From: UBA1181 sp963654355
Lineage (GTDB): Bacteria; Bacteroidota; Bacteroidia; Bacteroidales; Paludibacteraceae
Assembly: GCA_963654355.1 (NCBI GenBank)
Contig: CAVKBM010000024.1
Location: forward strand, 1 to 23,715
Reading direction: 5' to 3'
Length of the DNA stretch: 23,715 nucleotides
Position 1 is the stretch's first letter; every line of letters begins with the position of its first letter. The notes under the pieces are model-generated. The model was not told where the DNA came from. It searched no databases and saw nothing but the letters and a program-made list of their open reading frames with translations. Positions 15,839 to 23,390 of this stretch are shown piece by piece. A program made the position numbers and the translations under genes.

Positions 15839-16591
15839 ATGAATTTCGAAGAAGGGGAAGTGTTCTGTTTCGACAAGCCGTTACGTTGGACTTCCTTTGA
15901 CGTTGTGAATAAAGTAAGAAACCTGATGCGTTACCGATTGGGAATCCGCAAGGTGAAGATCGGTCATGCGGGTACGTTGGATCCTTTGGCAACGGGAGTT
16001 TTGATCGTTTGCACGGGAAAGCAAACGAAACAAATTGAATCCTTACAATATAAGACGAAAGAGTATGTCGCAACCATCAGATTAGGTGCGACCACTCCAT
16101 CTTTTGACTTGGAGACGCAGGTTGATGCGGAATATCCGATTTCGCACATTGACGAAGAAATGGTAAGAGAGACGTTGAAAAAGTTCGTTGGAGAGATTCA
16201 GCAGATACCACCTACCTATTCTGCCGTGAAGGTGAATGGTAAGCGTGCGTATGACTATGCTCGTAGAGGAGTGGAAGTGGAAATCAAACCTAAAACATTG
16301 GTCATTGACGAGATTGAACTTTTGGAATATAAAGGAGATAAAATTGTCGTAAGGGTCGTTTGTAGCAAAGGAACATATATCCGTGCTTTAGCAAGAGATA
16401 TTGGCGAGGCGTTGCAAAGTGGGGCGCACTTGACGGCATTGCGTAGAACGCGCATTGGAGATATGAAAGTTGAAGAATGCTATACATTGGAGGATTTTGA
16501 ATCAATGATTGATGTTCTGGCGGCGGAGAGATTGCAGGAAGAGGCAGGGTCGCAGACAGACGAGCAGGTCCAAACACCCCAAGATGCGTAG
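15839..16591 (+). CDS. truB: tRNA pseudouridine(55) synthase TruB
   Basis: TruB makes pseudouridine 55 in the T loop of almost all elongator tRNAs. The 250-aa product contains FDKPLRWTSFDVV at residues 11-23, the catalytic GHAGTLDPLATGVL block at 42-55 with Asp48, PPTYSAVKVNGKRAYDYAR, and CSKGTYIRALARDIG. ATG at 15839 gives the usual family N-terminus, in which FDKP lies about ten residues in; an open frame continues upstream to 15764 but runs into uppP and is not used. The last 17 residues are a Gln/Glu/Thr-rich tail beyond the normal core and look disordered. The gene follows uppP by 34 bases and precedes queA by 62. Confidence 0.95.
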   Translation: MNFEEGEVFCFDKPLRWTSFDVVNKVRNLMRYRLGIRKVKIGHAGTLDPLATGVLIVCTGKQTKQIESLQYKTKEYVATIRLGATTPSFDLETQVDAEYPISHIDEEMVRETLKKFVGEIQQIPPTYSAVKVNGKRAYDYARRGVEVEIKPKTLVIDEIELLEYKGDKIVVRVVCSKGTYIRALARDIGEALQSGAHLTALRRTRIGDMKVEECYTLEDFESMIDVLAAERLQEEAGSQTDEQVQTPQDA

Positions 16592-16653
16592 ACAAGTAAA
16601 ACAGGAAAAAAACAAGTCAGGAGACTGGCATCATATATAATAAAAGAGGCACT

Positions 16654-17709
16654 ATGAAGTTATCCAAATTCAAATTTAACCTTCCAGAGGAGCAGATCGC
16701 TCTTCGTCCGTCAGAGAATAGGGAGGATGCGCGGTTGCTAGTGTTGAATCGTAAAACTGGGGAACTTGAACATAAGATATTCAAAGATTTATGGGAGTAT
16801 TTCGATGATAAGGATGTGTTCATATTTAATGACACGAAGGTTTTCCCAGCGTGTTTATATGGAAACAAGGAGAAGACCAATGCACGCATTCAAGTCTTCT
16901 TGCTGCGGGAGTTGAATAAAGATATGAGATTATGGGATGTTTTGGTGGATCCTGCCCGCAAGATCAGAATTGGAAATAAGTTATACTTTGGTGAGGATGA
17001 TTCTTTGGTGGCGGAGGTGATAGACAATACCACCTCGCGTGGGCGCACCCTTCGCTTTCTCTACGATGGGACGTATGAGGAATTCCGTAAGGTGTTGTAT
17101 GATTTGGGAGAAACTCCATTACCTGACCATATTCGGTCAAAACGTGAGGTTGAACCAGAGGATGCGGATCGCTACCAATGTATCTTCGCCAAGAAAGAGG
17201 GTGCGGTTGTCGCCCCTGCGGCAGGATTGCATTTTGATAGAATGTTGATGAAGCGTTTGGAGATAAGAGGCTGTGAGTTCGCCTACGTTACTTTGCACGC
17301 AGGATTGGGAAATTTCAGAGACATTGATGTCGAGGATTTGACGAAGCACAAGATGGACTCTGAAGAGATGGAGATTTTGGAAGAGCAAGCAGAAATTATT
17401 AATCGTGCGCATCTTGATAAGAAACATATCTGCGCTGTCAGCACTACAACTATGCGTGCTATTGAAACGAGTGTCGGAACAGATGCGATGGTAAAACCAT
17501 TTAAAGGGTGGACGAACAAGTTTATCTTCCCTCCATACGATTTTACGGTGGCAGACCGATTGATTTCTAATTTCCACATGCCAACATCCACGTTGCTGAT
17601 GCTTGTCAGCGCTTTTGGAGGTTATGAGAATGTCATGAATGCCTATGATGTTGCTGTTAAGGAGGGGTATAAATTCGGATCGTACGGAGATGCAATGCTG
17701 ATTTTATAG
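16654..17709 (+). CDS. queA: S-adenosylmethionine:tRNA ribosyltransferase-isomerase QueA
   Basis: QueA transfers the ribosyl part of S-adenosylmethionine to preQ1 in the tRNA wobble position, making epoxyqueuosine. The 351-aa product has the family length and landmarks. These include the N-terminal LPEEQIALRPSENREDARLLVL, FNDTKVFPA near residue 58, GETPLPDHI near 152, and GAVVAPAAGLHFD near 188. Further on come VTLHAGLGNFR near 212, VSTTTMRAIE and the C-terminal NFHMPTSTLLMLVSAFGG. It is the last gene of the ftsX cluster and is followed by a strong terminator. Queuosine-dependent tRNAs and other que genes are not in this window. Confidence 0.97.
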   Translation: MKLSKFKFNLPEEQIALRPSENREDARLLVLNRKTGELEHKIFKDLWEYFDDKDVFIFNDTKVFPACLYGNKEKTNARIQVFLLRELNKDMRLWDVLVDPARKIRIGNKLYFGEDDSLVAEVIDNTTSRGRTLRFLYDGTYEEFRKVLYDLGETPLPDHIRSKREVEPEDADRYQCIFAKKEGAVVAPAAGLHFDRMLMKRLEIRGCEFAYVTLHAGLGNFRDIDVEDLTKHKMDSEEMEILEEQAEIINRAHLDKKHICAVSTTTMRAIETSVGTDAMVKPFKGWTNKFIFPPYDFTVADRLISNFHMPTSTLLMLVSAFGGYENVMNAYDVAVKEGYKFGSYGDAMLIL

Positions 17710-17726
17710 AAGAACTATAGATGTAT

Positions 17727-17772
17727 AAAAAGAGGAAGACCGAAAATCGTTTTTTTCTGTCTTCCTCTTTTT
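17727..17772. terminator. Strong terminator after queA
   Basis: A 14-bp perfect stem (17727-17740 with 17759-17772) starts with five A and ends with five T, so it can act on both strands. The loop contains CGAAAA/TTTTC partial pairing that may lengthen the helix. It closes the ftsX-queA operon about 18 bases after the stop codon. Confidence 0.9.
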
Positions 17773-17801
17773 GTTGATTCTATTATAAATAAAAAAACAG
17801 C

Positions 17802-17827
17802 AAAAAAAAACAGACTTTTTAAGTCTG
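17802..17827 (-). terminator. Terminator for the tRNA transcript
   Basis: CAGACTT at 17811-17817 pairs with AAGTCTG at 17821-17827 around a TTT loop. On the minus strand the hairpin is followed by nine T (complement of the A run 17802-17810), a classic intrinsic terminator 36 bases after the end of tRNA-Leu. Confidence 0.88.
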
Positions 17828-17863
17828 CTATATATCTTTTTTCCCCTAAGGCACTTGAAAAAG

Positions 17864-17948
17864 TACCGCAGGCGGGACTTGAACCCGCACAATCGCAATG
17901 ATTACAGGATTTTAAGTCCTGCGTGTCTACCGATTCCACCACTGCGGC
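17864..17948 (-). tRNA. tRNA-Leu(TAA)
   Basis: The reverse complement folds as an 85-base class II tRNA. The acceptor stem is GCCGCAG with CTGCGGT (a G-U pair at position 1), the anticodon stem-loop is CAGGACTTAAAATCCTG with anticodon TAA, the variable arm is long, and the T arm is GCGGGTTCAAGTCCCGC. The discriminator is A. CCA is not encoded. It lies 13 bases after tRNA-Gly in the same transcript. Confidence 0.95.
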
Positions 17949-17961
17949 TTCTTCCTTTTTG

Positions 17962-18034
17962 AGCGAAAAACGGGACTCGAACCCGCGACCCCAACCTTGG
18001 CAAGGTTGTGCTCTACCAACTGAGCTATTTTCGC
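17962..18034 (-). tRNA. tRNA-Gly(GCC)
   Basis: The reverse complement is a 73-base cloverleaf. The acceptor stem is GCGAAAA with TTTTCGC, the D arm contains AGCTCAGTTGGTAGAGC, the anticodon arm is CAACCTTGCCAAGGTTG with anticodon GCC, and the T arm contains GGGTTCGAGTCCC. The discriminator is T. CCA is not encoded. It is the first gene of a two-tRNA unit. Confidence 0.96.
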
Positions 18035-18059
18035 AAACGCTTCGTTTCCTAAAGCGGTG

Positions 18060-18091
18060 CAAATGTACTACTTGTTTTTAAAAGTTCCAAA
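18060..18091 (-). promoter_or_regulatory. Consensus promoter for the tRNA-Gly/tRNA-Leu unit
   Basis: On the minus strand TTTG (18091-18088) is followed after exactly 20 bases by TACATTTG (18067-18060), a complete match to the Bacteroidota housekeeping promoter. The predicted start near 18053 leaves a 5' leader of about 20 bases before tRNA-Gly. Confidence 0.85.
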
Positions 18092-18135
18092 TCTTTCGTT
18101 TGAAATTTTTTAAGAAAAATAATTTCTCTTTATTA

Positions 18136-18143
18136 TATCTTTG
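18136..18143 (+). promoter_or_regulatory. Probable -7 box for the 7TM-HD phosphodiesterase gene
   Basis: TATCTTTG fits TAnnTTTG exactly, 56 bases before the ATG at 18200. No TTTG is at the right distance upstream (the nearest, at 18099-18102, is 33 bases away). This promoter points away from the tRNA promoter, with about 70 bases between the two -7 boxes. Confidence 0.5.
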
Positions 18144-18199
18144 CAGTCAACAATAGTTTTAGGTTAAAATGTAGTCGTGCACCCCAATGATGTGATGTT

Positions 18200-20293
18200 A
18201 TGAAACATTTGTCTTTTATATCACTTCTATTCTCGTTTGGAGATAAGTCGCCAAGACGTCAAGAAGCCTTGAAATATACATTTATCGCTTTCCTGTTTTT
18301 GGCAACGGCGGTGATTATCTTTTGGTTCTTTCCGAATGTCTTGCATTTTCAATATACTTATAATCAAGGAAGCCCTTGGAAATACGAGGAGGTTACCGCT
18401 CCCTACGCATTTGAGATTTATAAGTCGGATGGCGAGTTGGAGGAGGAACGCTCGGCACTTCTGAAAGATTTTTGTCCGATCTACGAGAAAGACACCGCTG
18501 TGCAGTCTACTATGATTGAAATAATGAAGAGTAAACTACAGACCTCCCCCGACGATGCAAATTACCCGTATTACTGTTATGTGAAGGATAAACTGAATGA
18601 AATTTATTCCGTAGGTGTCATTTCTGGCAATGTGCGTGAGAAACAACAGTCTGAGGGAGTGAAAAAAATCCGTATTATCGCTGATAATGTTTCTAAAGAG
18701 TATGAAATTGAGCAGTTTTTCTCGACAAAGACAGCATACGAGAAGCTGATTAACGAATCTCCTGCGGAGTTGGATTCAAAGATATTGAAGGATTACAACC
18801 TCAACAATTACATAGAAGAAAACATTATTTATGATGAGGAGAAAACGGAGAATCTGAAAAAAGAGATGTTGAAAACCATCTCGTTGACGAAAGGACAAGT
18901 GCAGAGTGGCGAGAAGATTATCGGACATGGCGAGATTGTGACGGCAGAAGTGTATGATATTCTAAATTCCTTGAAATTCTCTACTGAAGAGAACAATAAG
19001 GAACGAAACAGCAGGATGATTGCGGTAGGGCAGGGGTTCATTATTGCCTTTGTTCTGATGGTTTTTTTCCTCTATTTCTACCAATTCCGCCAGAAATTTT
19101 TGGTGGATCCTCGTGATGTCGTGTTCATTCTTTCGTTGGTGTTGGTTTTCTGTTTGATAACGGCATGGATTGTTACGAAAGAGTATTCCCAATACGTTTA
19201 TTTAGTTCCGTATGCGCTTATATCTATCACGATAAGTGTCTTTTTCGATACTAGAACTGCTCTTTTTACACATTTGACTACAGTGCTACTTTGTTCGTCG
19301 CTTGTGCCGAACGAGTTTGAGTTTTTGTTTTTGCAGGTGAGCATTGGCATGTTGTCTATCTGCACGTTGAAAACGGTTTATCAGCGGTCGCATCTGTTTA
19401 AGTCGGCCGCATTGATTTCTTTCAGTTATATGGTTCTTTACTTGGGATTCTCTTTGATCCATGAGAAGAACATAGATGAGGTGGACAAGATGCCGTTGTT
19501 GCTTTTTTTAATCAATGGTTTCTTCTTGTTGTTCGCTAATCCATTGATTTACATCATTGAACGAATTTTTGGCTATATATCAGATTCATCGTTGGTGGAG
19601 TTGGCGAACACGAACAATCCTTTGCTGCGGAAATTCTCGGAAGTAGCTCCAGGTAGTTTCCAACACTCTATGCAGGTTTCCAACTTGGCGGCGGAGTGTG
19701 CAATAGCCTTGAAGGATAGGGCGAATCCTATTTTGGTTCGCACTGCGGCGCTTTATCATGACATTGGTAAAATGGCGAATCCAGAGTATTTCACGGAGAA
19801 CCAGACGGGAGGTAGAAATCCTCATGAAGGGAAAACAGAGATAGAGAGTGCGGCTATCATCATCAATCATGTTGCGGATGGCGTTCGTATTGCTAAACAA
19901 AACAACTTGCCGGAGAAGATACAGGCATTCATTCAGACTCATCATGGCGAGAGTCAGGTGAAATATTTCTTGATAACCTATAAGAATAAGCATCCCAATG
20001 AGCCTGTGGACGAAAAATTGTTCACCTATCCTGGTCCGCGTCCTTCAAGTCGCGAGATGTGCATTCTTTGCATGTGTGATGCAGTAGAGGCTGCTTCTCG
20101 GAGTTTGACAGACTATACAGACCAGACCATCAACGAATTGGTCGAAAAGATAGTTACAGGGCAGATGAGGGAAGGAATGTTTGATCAGGCACCAATCACC
20201 TTAGACCAGATAAAAATAGTAAAGTCTGTGTTGAAGGAAAAACTGAAAACTATCTATCACACGAGAATCAGCTATCCAGAGTTGAAAAAATAG
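18200..20293 (+). CDS. 7TM-HD (HDIG) family phosphodiesterase, PgpH-like
   Basis: The 697-aa protein has the 7TMR-HD layout. It has an N-terminal helix (about residues 26-46), an extracytoplasmic 7TMR-HDED-type domain (about 50-270), and a block of roughly seven helices (about 275-465). A cytoplasmic HD domain follows. Its metal residues are visible: H489 in GSFQHSMQVSNLA, HDIGK at 520-524, NPHEGKTEIES, and H581/H582 in THHGES. PgpH of Listeria, with this architecture, hydrolyses cyclic di-AMP. The same activity is likely here but not proven, and no diadenylate cyclase gene is in the window. The ATG at 18200 gives a normal short cytoplasmic N-terminus. The gene stands alone, with its own -7 box and 44 bases before the next ORF. 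Confidence 0.88.
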   Translation: MKHLSFISLLFSFGDKSPRRQEALKYTFIAFLFLATAVIIFWFFPNVLHFQYTYNQGSPWKYEEVTAPYAFEIYKSDGELEEERSALLKDFCPIYEKDTAVQSTMIEIMKSKLQTSPDDANYPYYCYVKDKLNEIYSVGVISGNVREKQQSEGVKKIRIIADNVSKEYEIEQFFSTKTAYEKLINESPAELDSKILKDYNLNNYIEENIIYDEEKTENLKKEMLKTISLTKGQVQSGEKIIGHGEIVTAEVYDILNSLKFSTEENNKERNSRMIAVGQGFIIAFVLMVFFLYFYQFRQKFLVDPRDVVFILSLVLVFCLITAWIVTKEYSQYVYLVPYALISITISVFFDTRTALFTHLTTVLLCSSLVPNEFEFLFLQVSIGMLSICTLKTVYQRSHLFKSAALISFSYMVLYLGFSLIHEKNIDEVDKMPLLLFLINGFFLLFANPLIYIIERIFGYISDSSLVELANTNNPLLRKFSEVAPGSFQHSMQVSNLAAECAIALKDRANPILVRTAALYHDIGKMANPEYFTENQTGGRNPHEGKTEIESAAIIINHVADGVRIAKQNNLPEKIQAFIQTHHGESQVKYFLITYKNKHPNEPVDEKLFTYPGPRPSSREMCILCMCDAVEAASRSLTDYTDQTINELVEKIVTGQMREGMFDQAPITLDQIKIVKSVLKEKLKTIYHTRISYPELKK

Positions 20294-20337
20294 TTTTTTT
20301 GTGACATAATCGAGTGATAAAATAAAAAATAGAAAAT

Positions 20338-20529
20338 ATGAAGCATTGTATTGTATTCACATTGTTCACGTTATGCTTTTTTTCGATAAGTAGTTGTTCT
20401 CAGGTGAATGATTGTGATTGTAAAACGACAGACAAAGAGGGGAAAGAAGTTACGAACACTCATTACGACTATGAGGGGAAGTGTTCTGAATTGAATGAAG
20501 AAGGTTGGACATGCACTGTTGCTCCATAA
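20338..20529 (+). CDS. Very small cysteine-containing lipoprotein
   Basis: The 63-aa precursor has a lipoprotein signal peptide ending SISSC, with lipidated cysteine at residue 20. The mature part is only 44 residues and contains four further cysteines (26, 28, 49, 59), with C26-D-C28 close to the membrane anchor and WTCTVAP at the end. Even spacing suggests one or two disulfides. I do not recognise a family. The sequence resembles short Bacteroidota lipoproteins of unknown role with a C-x-C-x(n)-C pattern. The next gene, starting about 24 bases after this stop, encodes a membrane redox protein with a CxxC thioredoxin motif, so a linked redox function is a reasonable inference. Confidence 0.75.
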   Translation: MKHCIVFTLFTLCFFSISSCSQVNDCDCKTTDKEGKEVTNTHYDYEGKCSELNEEGWTCTVAP

Positions 20530-20553
20530 TTGTCTCAAAGAATAGAATTTGAA

Positions 20554-21495
20554 ATGCAGCATAGCGTAGAGATGCAAGAATCAAACAAAACTCGTAGTCT
20601 AATTGGCTTAGTCTCACGATTGTTGTTGGGGTTGACTTTTGTACTCTCTTCTGTGTTGAAATTTATGTCGCTGGAGGGCTTTGAATCCTATTTGTTCTCT
20701 TTTGACGTTTTTAGTTTGACAATCTGCTCGTATGGGGCTAGACTATTGTTGTTTGGCGAGATGACATTAGGTTTGCTGTTGATGACGACCCTTTACAAGC
20801 GATTCGTAGAATGGGTGGCGTTGGGAGTGCTTGTTGTTTTTTCTATCTTTTTGGCTTTCTTATGGATTGTCGGAAATGATGGAAATTGCCATTGCATGGG
20901 TGAAACTTTCGAAATGCCGCCACAGTTGTCGTTGTTGAAAAATGCGTTTCTTTTGCTTTTGCTTTACTTCTCGACGTGGAGCCTGCAGTTGAATATACCT
21001 TGGAGGCGTACATTTCTATCACTTTTGTTTATCTCGTCTTTTGTCTATGCCTTTATCCTAAAATTGCCTTTTGGACTGCGGACGGAGCGTCCCATTCATT
21101 TCGATGAACAATTGTATCAGAATTTGGCGATGACACGTCCTGCTTTGCAGGAAATACAAAAGAAGGATTTTGCCGTAGTCTGTTTTTTCAGCGTGAAATG
21201 TATTTATTGCAAGCATGCGATGCGTAAACTGCAGGTGCTTTTGGATAATTGCCCTAAAGCGAGTGCTCAGTGGGTCGTTTGGGGAACGGAGTTAGGTCTT
21301 GCAAAGTTTAAAGAGGATACAAACATCACGACACAACCCTACTTCTTTCTTGATCCTCGTGAACTTATGCCTATCACTGGAAATAGAATCCCTATTCTCC
21401 TTTTCTTGCAGAAAGGAAAAATTGTGGGAAAGATGAGTAATGGATCATTTGACGACGAGAAGGCGTGGAGGTTGATGAACGAAGAAGTGAATTAG
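20554..21495 (+). CDS. MauE/DoxX-like membrane protein fused to a thioredoxin-like domain
   Basis: The 313-aa protein has an N-terminal bundle of about five helices. Its first half reads like MauE/DoxX redox-associated proteins (LLLGLTFVLSSVLKFM and FGEMTLGLLLM) and includes a NCHCMG motif with cysteines at 112 and 114. After the last helix (about residue 170) comes a soluble domain of about 140 residues. It has KDFAVVCFFSVKCIYC, giving a CIYC redox motif at 216-219, and a likely cis-proline in NRIPILLF at 280. That is the layout of a thioredoxin fold. Such proteins pass electrons or disulfides across the inner membrane. The substrate is unknown. TTG at 20530, directly after the previous stop, or ATG at 20572 are alternative starts; 20554 is a compromise. 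Probably cotranscribed with the small lipoprotein. Confidence 0.8.
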   Translation: MQHSVEMQESNKTRSLIGLVSRLLLGLTFVLSSVLKFMSLEGFESYLFSFDVFSLTICSYGARLLLFGEMTLGLLLMTTLYKRFVEWVALGVLVVFSIFLAFLWIVGNDGNCHCMGETFEMPPQLSLLKNAFLLLLLYFSTWSLQLNIPWRRTFLSLLFISSFVYAFILKLPFGLRTERPIHFDEQLYQNLAMTRPALQEIQKKDFAVVCFFSVKCIYCKHAMRKLQVLLDNCPKASAQWVVWGTELGLAKFKEDTNITTQPYFFLDPRELMPITGNRIPILLFLQKGKIVGKMSNGSFDDEKAWRLMNEEVN

Positions 21496-21546
21496 TCATT
21501 TCTTGATAAAACATAATAAAAACTTTAGAAATATATTGACAAAAAT

Positions 21547-22269
21547 ATGATAGAGATAATTCCGGCCATTGATATAATTGATGGAAAGTGTGTGAGACTG
21601 TCGCAAGGAGACTATTCGCAGCGCAAGGTGTATAATGAGAATCCGTTGGAGATTGCAAAGACATTTGAGGGTGTGGGGGTGAAGCGACTTCATTTGGTGG
21701 ATTTGGATGGTGCGAAGGCGCAACATATTGTGAACTATAAAGTGTTGGAAACGATAGCAACTCAAACCTCGTTGACAATTGATTTTGGAGGTGGTTTAAA
21801 AAGCGATGAAGATCTGCGCATCGCTTTTGAAAGTGGTGCATCGATGATCACAGGAGGGAGTATAGCGGTGAAGAAACCAGACACTTTCCTTTCCTGGTTG
21901 GAGAAATTTGGCGCGGAGAAAATTATCTTAGGAGCAGATGTGAAAGATGAGAAAATTGCTGTGAGCGGGTGGATAGAGACTACCGATGTCGACCTGCTTC
22001 CTTTTGTGCAGAAATTTATGGATAGAGGGGTTGACAAATGTATTTGCACAGATATTAGTAAGGATGGAATGCTGAAAGGTCCGTCTGTTGAATTATACAA
22101 AAAAATGTTGGCAGAGATGCCTTCTCTTTACTTAATAGCCAGCGGCGGCGTAAGTTCAATGAAGGATATTGATGAGTTGGAGGAAGCAAGAGTGCCGGCA
22201 GTCATCACAGGCAAGGCGATTTATGAGGGGCGTATAAAAATGGAAGATTTGTGCCGTTATTTATCTTGA
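21547..22269 (+). CDS. hisA: Phosphoribosylformimino-5-aminoimidazole carboxamide ribotide isomerase HisA
   Basis: HisA isomerises ProFAR to PRFAR, the fourth step of histidine synthesis. The 240-aa product is a complete beta/alpha barrel. PAIDIIDGKCVRL has catalytic Asp9, then come HLVDLDGAK, IDFGGGLKS, GADVKD with Asp131 (the expected general acid), TDISKDGM, and the C-terminal phosphate site ASGGVSS and VITGKAIYEG. The N-terminal IDxxxGKxVRLxQGD is typical of HisA rather than HisF. It is followed 51 bases later by hisI. In many Bacteroidota hisF stands between these two genes; it is absent here. No clear promoter box precedes it. Confidence 0.96.
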   Translation: MIEIIPAIDIIDGKCVRLSQGDYSQRKVYNENPLEIAKTFEGVGVKRLHLVDLDGAKAQHIVNYKVLETIATQTSLTIDFGGGLKSDEDLRIAFESGASMITGGSIAVKKPDTFLSWLEKFGAEKIILGADVKDEKIAVSGWIETTDVDLLPFVQKFMDRGVDKCICTDISKDGMLKGPSVELYKKMLAEMPSLYLIASGGVSSMKDIDELEEARVPAVITGKAIYEGRIKMEDLCRYLS

Positions 22270-22320
22270 TTTTTTTGTATTTTCGCAAAGTTTAATAGAA
22301 ATAGTCTAAATAGGCTTGTT

Positions 22321-22632
22321 ATGGAAGTAGATTTCAAAAAGATGGGTGGGTTAGTACCTGCGATCATTCAAGATGCCGACACACGGATGGTGCTGATGCT
22401 AGGATTTATGAACGAGGAGGCATTGAAGAAAACCGAAGACACAGGTAAGGTAACCTTTTTTAGTCGCACGAAACAACGCCTTTGGACGAAAGGTGAGACG
22501 AGCGGAAATTTTTTGAATGTTGTTTCCATAAAGGCGGATTGTGACCAAGACACGCTGTTGATTCGCGTTCACCCTGTGGGTCCCGTTTGCCATACGGGTA
22601 CGGACACATGTTGGGGCGAAGAGAATAAATAA
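22321..22632 (+). CDS. hisI: Phosphoribosyl-AMP cyclohydrolase HisI, without a HisE domain
   Basis: HisI opens the purine ring of phosphoribosyl-AMP, the third step of histidine synthesis. The 103-aa product is a full cyclohydrolase domain: GLVPAIIQD, LMLGFMNEEAL, TGKVTFFSRTKQRLWTKGE, SIKADCDQDTLL, and the metal-binding VGPVCHTGTDTCW end. In Bacteroides and relatives the protein usually continues into a pyrophosphohydrolase (HisE) domain of about 90 residues. Here it stops three codons after CWGE, and the next gene starts only 31 bases on, so the HisE part is not present downstream in any form. A separate hisE elsewhere, or loss of the pathway step, must be considered. A weak box TATTTTCG near 22279 may be a promoter. 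Confidence 0.93.
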   Translation: MEVDFKKMGGLVPAIIQDADTRMVLMLGFMNEEALKKTEDTGKVTFFSRTKQRLWTKGETSGNFLNVVSIKADCDQDTLLIRVHPVGPVCHTGTDTCWGEENK

Positions 22633-22663
22633 AGAAGAATAAACTCGGAAGGAGAGAATTTCA

Positions 22664-23371
22664 ATGGCATTGATAACCTATAAGGATGTGAGTGTTACAC
22701 GGCAAGAGCAGACTGTTTTGCAACATGTTAACTTGACGGTGAACGAGGGAGACTATGTCTATTTGACGGGTAAAGTTGGAAGTGGGAAAAGTACATTTCT
22801 GAAATCTCTCTACTGTGAGGTTCCCATCACATCAGGAAGTGCCACAGTGTTAGGTTACGACCTTATGGAAATGAAGACGAGAAACATACCGTATCTGCGT
22901 CGCCAGATGGGGATCGTTTTCCAGGATTTTCAACTCCTTCCCGATCGTTCTGTCAATGAGAATCTTTCATTTGTCTTGAATGCCACATCGGATATGAGCA
23001 AGGAGCAGATTAGCGAACGCATTTCCGAGGTGCTTCATTATGTGGGAATGTCAACGAAAGGTTATCGTATGCCTCATGAGCTGTCGGGAGGTGAGCAACA
23101 GCGTATCGTAATCGCACGGGCTTTGCTCAATCGTCCGAAATTGCTATTGGCAGACGAGCCGACAGGGCACCTTGACCCTGTAACAGGGGAAGAGCTGTTA
23201 CGTTTGTTCCATAAGATTAAAGAGGATGGAGCAGCGGTCGTGATGTCGACCCACAACAAGCGTTGGCCGAGGGCATTTGGTGGCCGAATGGTGTTTTGCG
23301 ATAACGGAAGCTTGGTGGAGGCGGAGACGATTGATGAGTTTGAGAAGATGAATACGCAGAACTACTATTAA
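22664..23371 (+). CDS. ftsE: Cell division ATP-binding protein FtsE
   Basis: The 235-aa protein is an ABC ATPase with all motifs: Walker A GKVGSGKST (36-44), Q-loop Gln87 in VFQDFQLLPDRSV, signature LSGGEQQR (140-147), Walker B LLLADEPTGHLD with Glu165, and switch His197 in STHN. QDFQLLPDRSVNENL and the short helical region are closer to FtsE than to LolD or MacB ATPases, and no permease is adjacent. In Bacteroidota ftsE and ftsX are often apart; ftsX at 13806 is the expected partner. A GGAAGGAGAG motif lies about ten bases before the ATG. It is cotranscribed with metF or hisI by spacing (31 and 19 bases), a grouping without obvious functional logic. Confidence 0.85.
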   Translation: MALITYKDVSVTRQEQTVLQHVNLTVNEGDYVYLTGKVGSGKSTFLKSLYCEVPITSGSATVLGYDLMEMKTRNIPYLRRQMGIVFQDFQLLPDRSVNENLSFVLNATSDMSKEQISERISEVLHYVGMSTKGYRMPHELSGGEQQRIVIARALLNRPKLLLADEPTGHLDPVTGEELLRLFHKIKEDGAAVVMSTHNKRWPRAFGGRMVFCDNGSLVEAETIDEFEKMNTQNYY

Positions 23372-23390
23372 CCTATACCGATTTTGATGA

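Noticed and set aside
17741..17758. CGAAAATCG mini-hairpin as a separate element
   Set aside because: It lies in the loop of the queA terminator and is only three base pairs.
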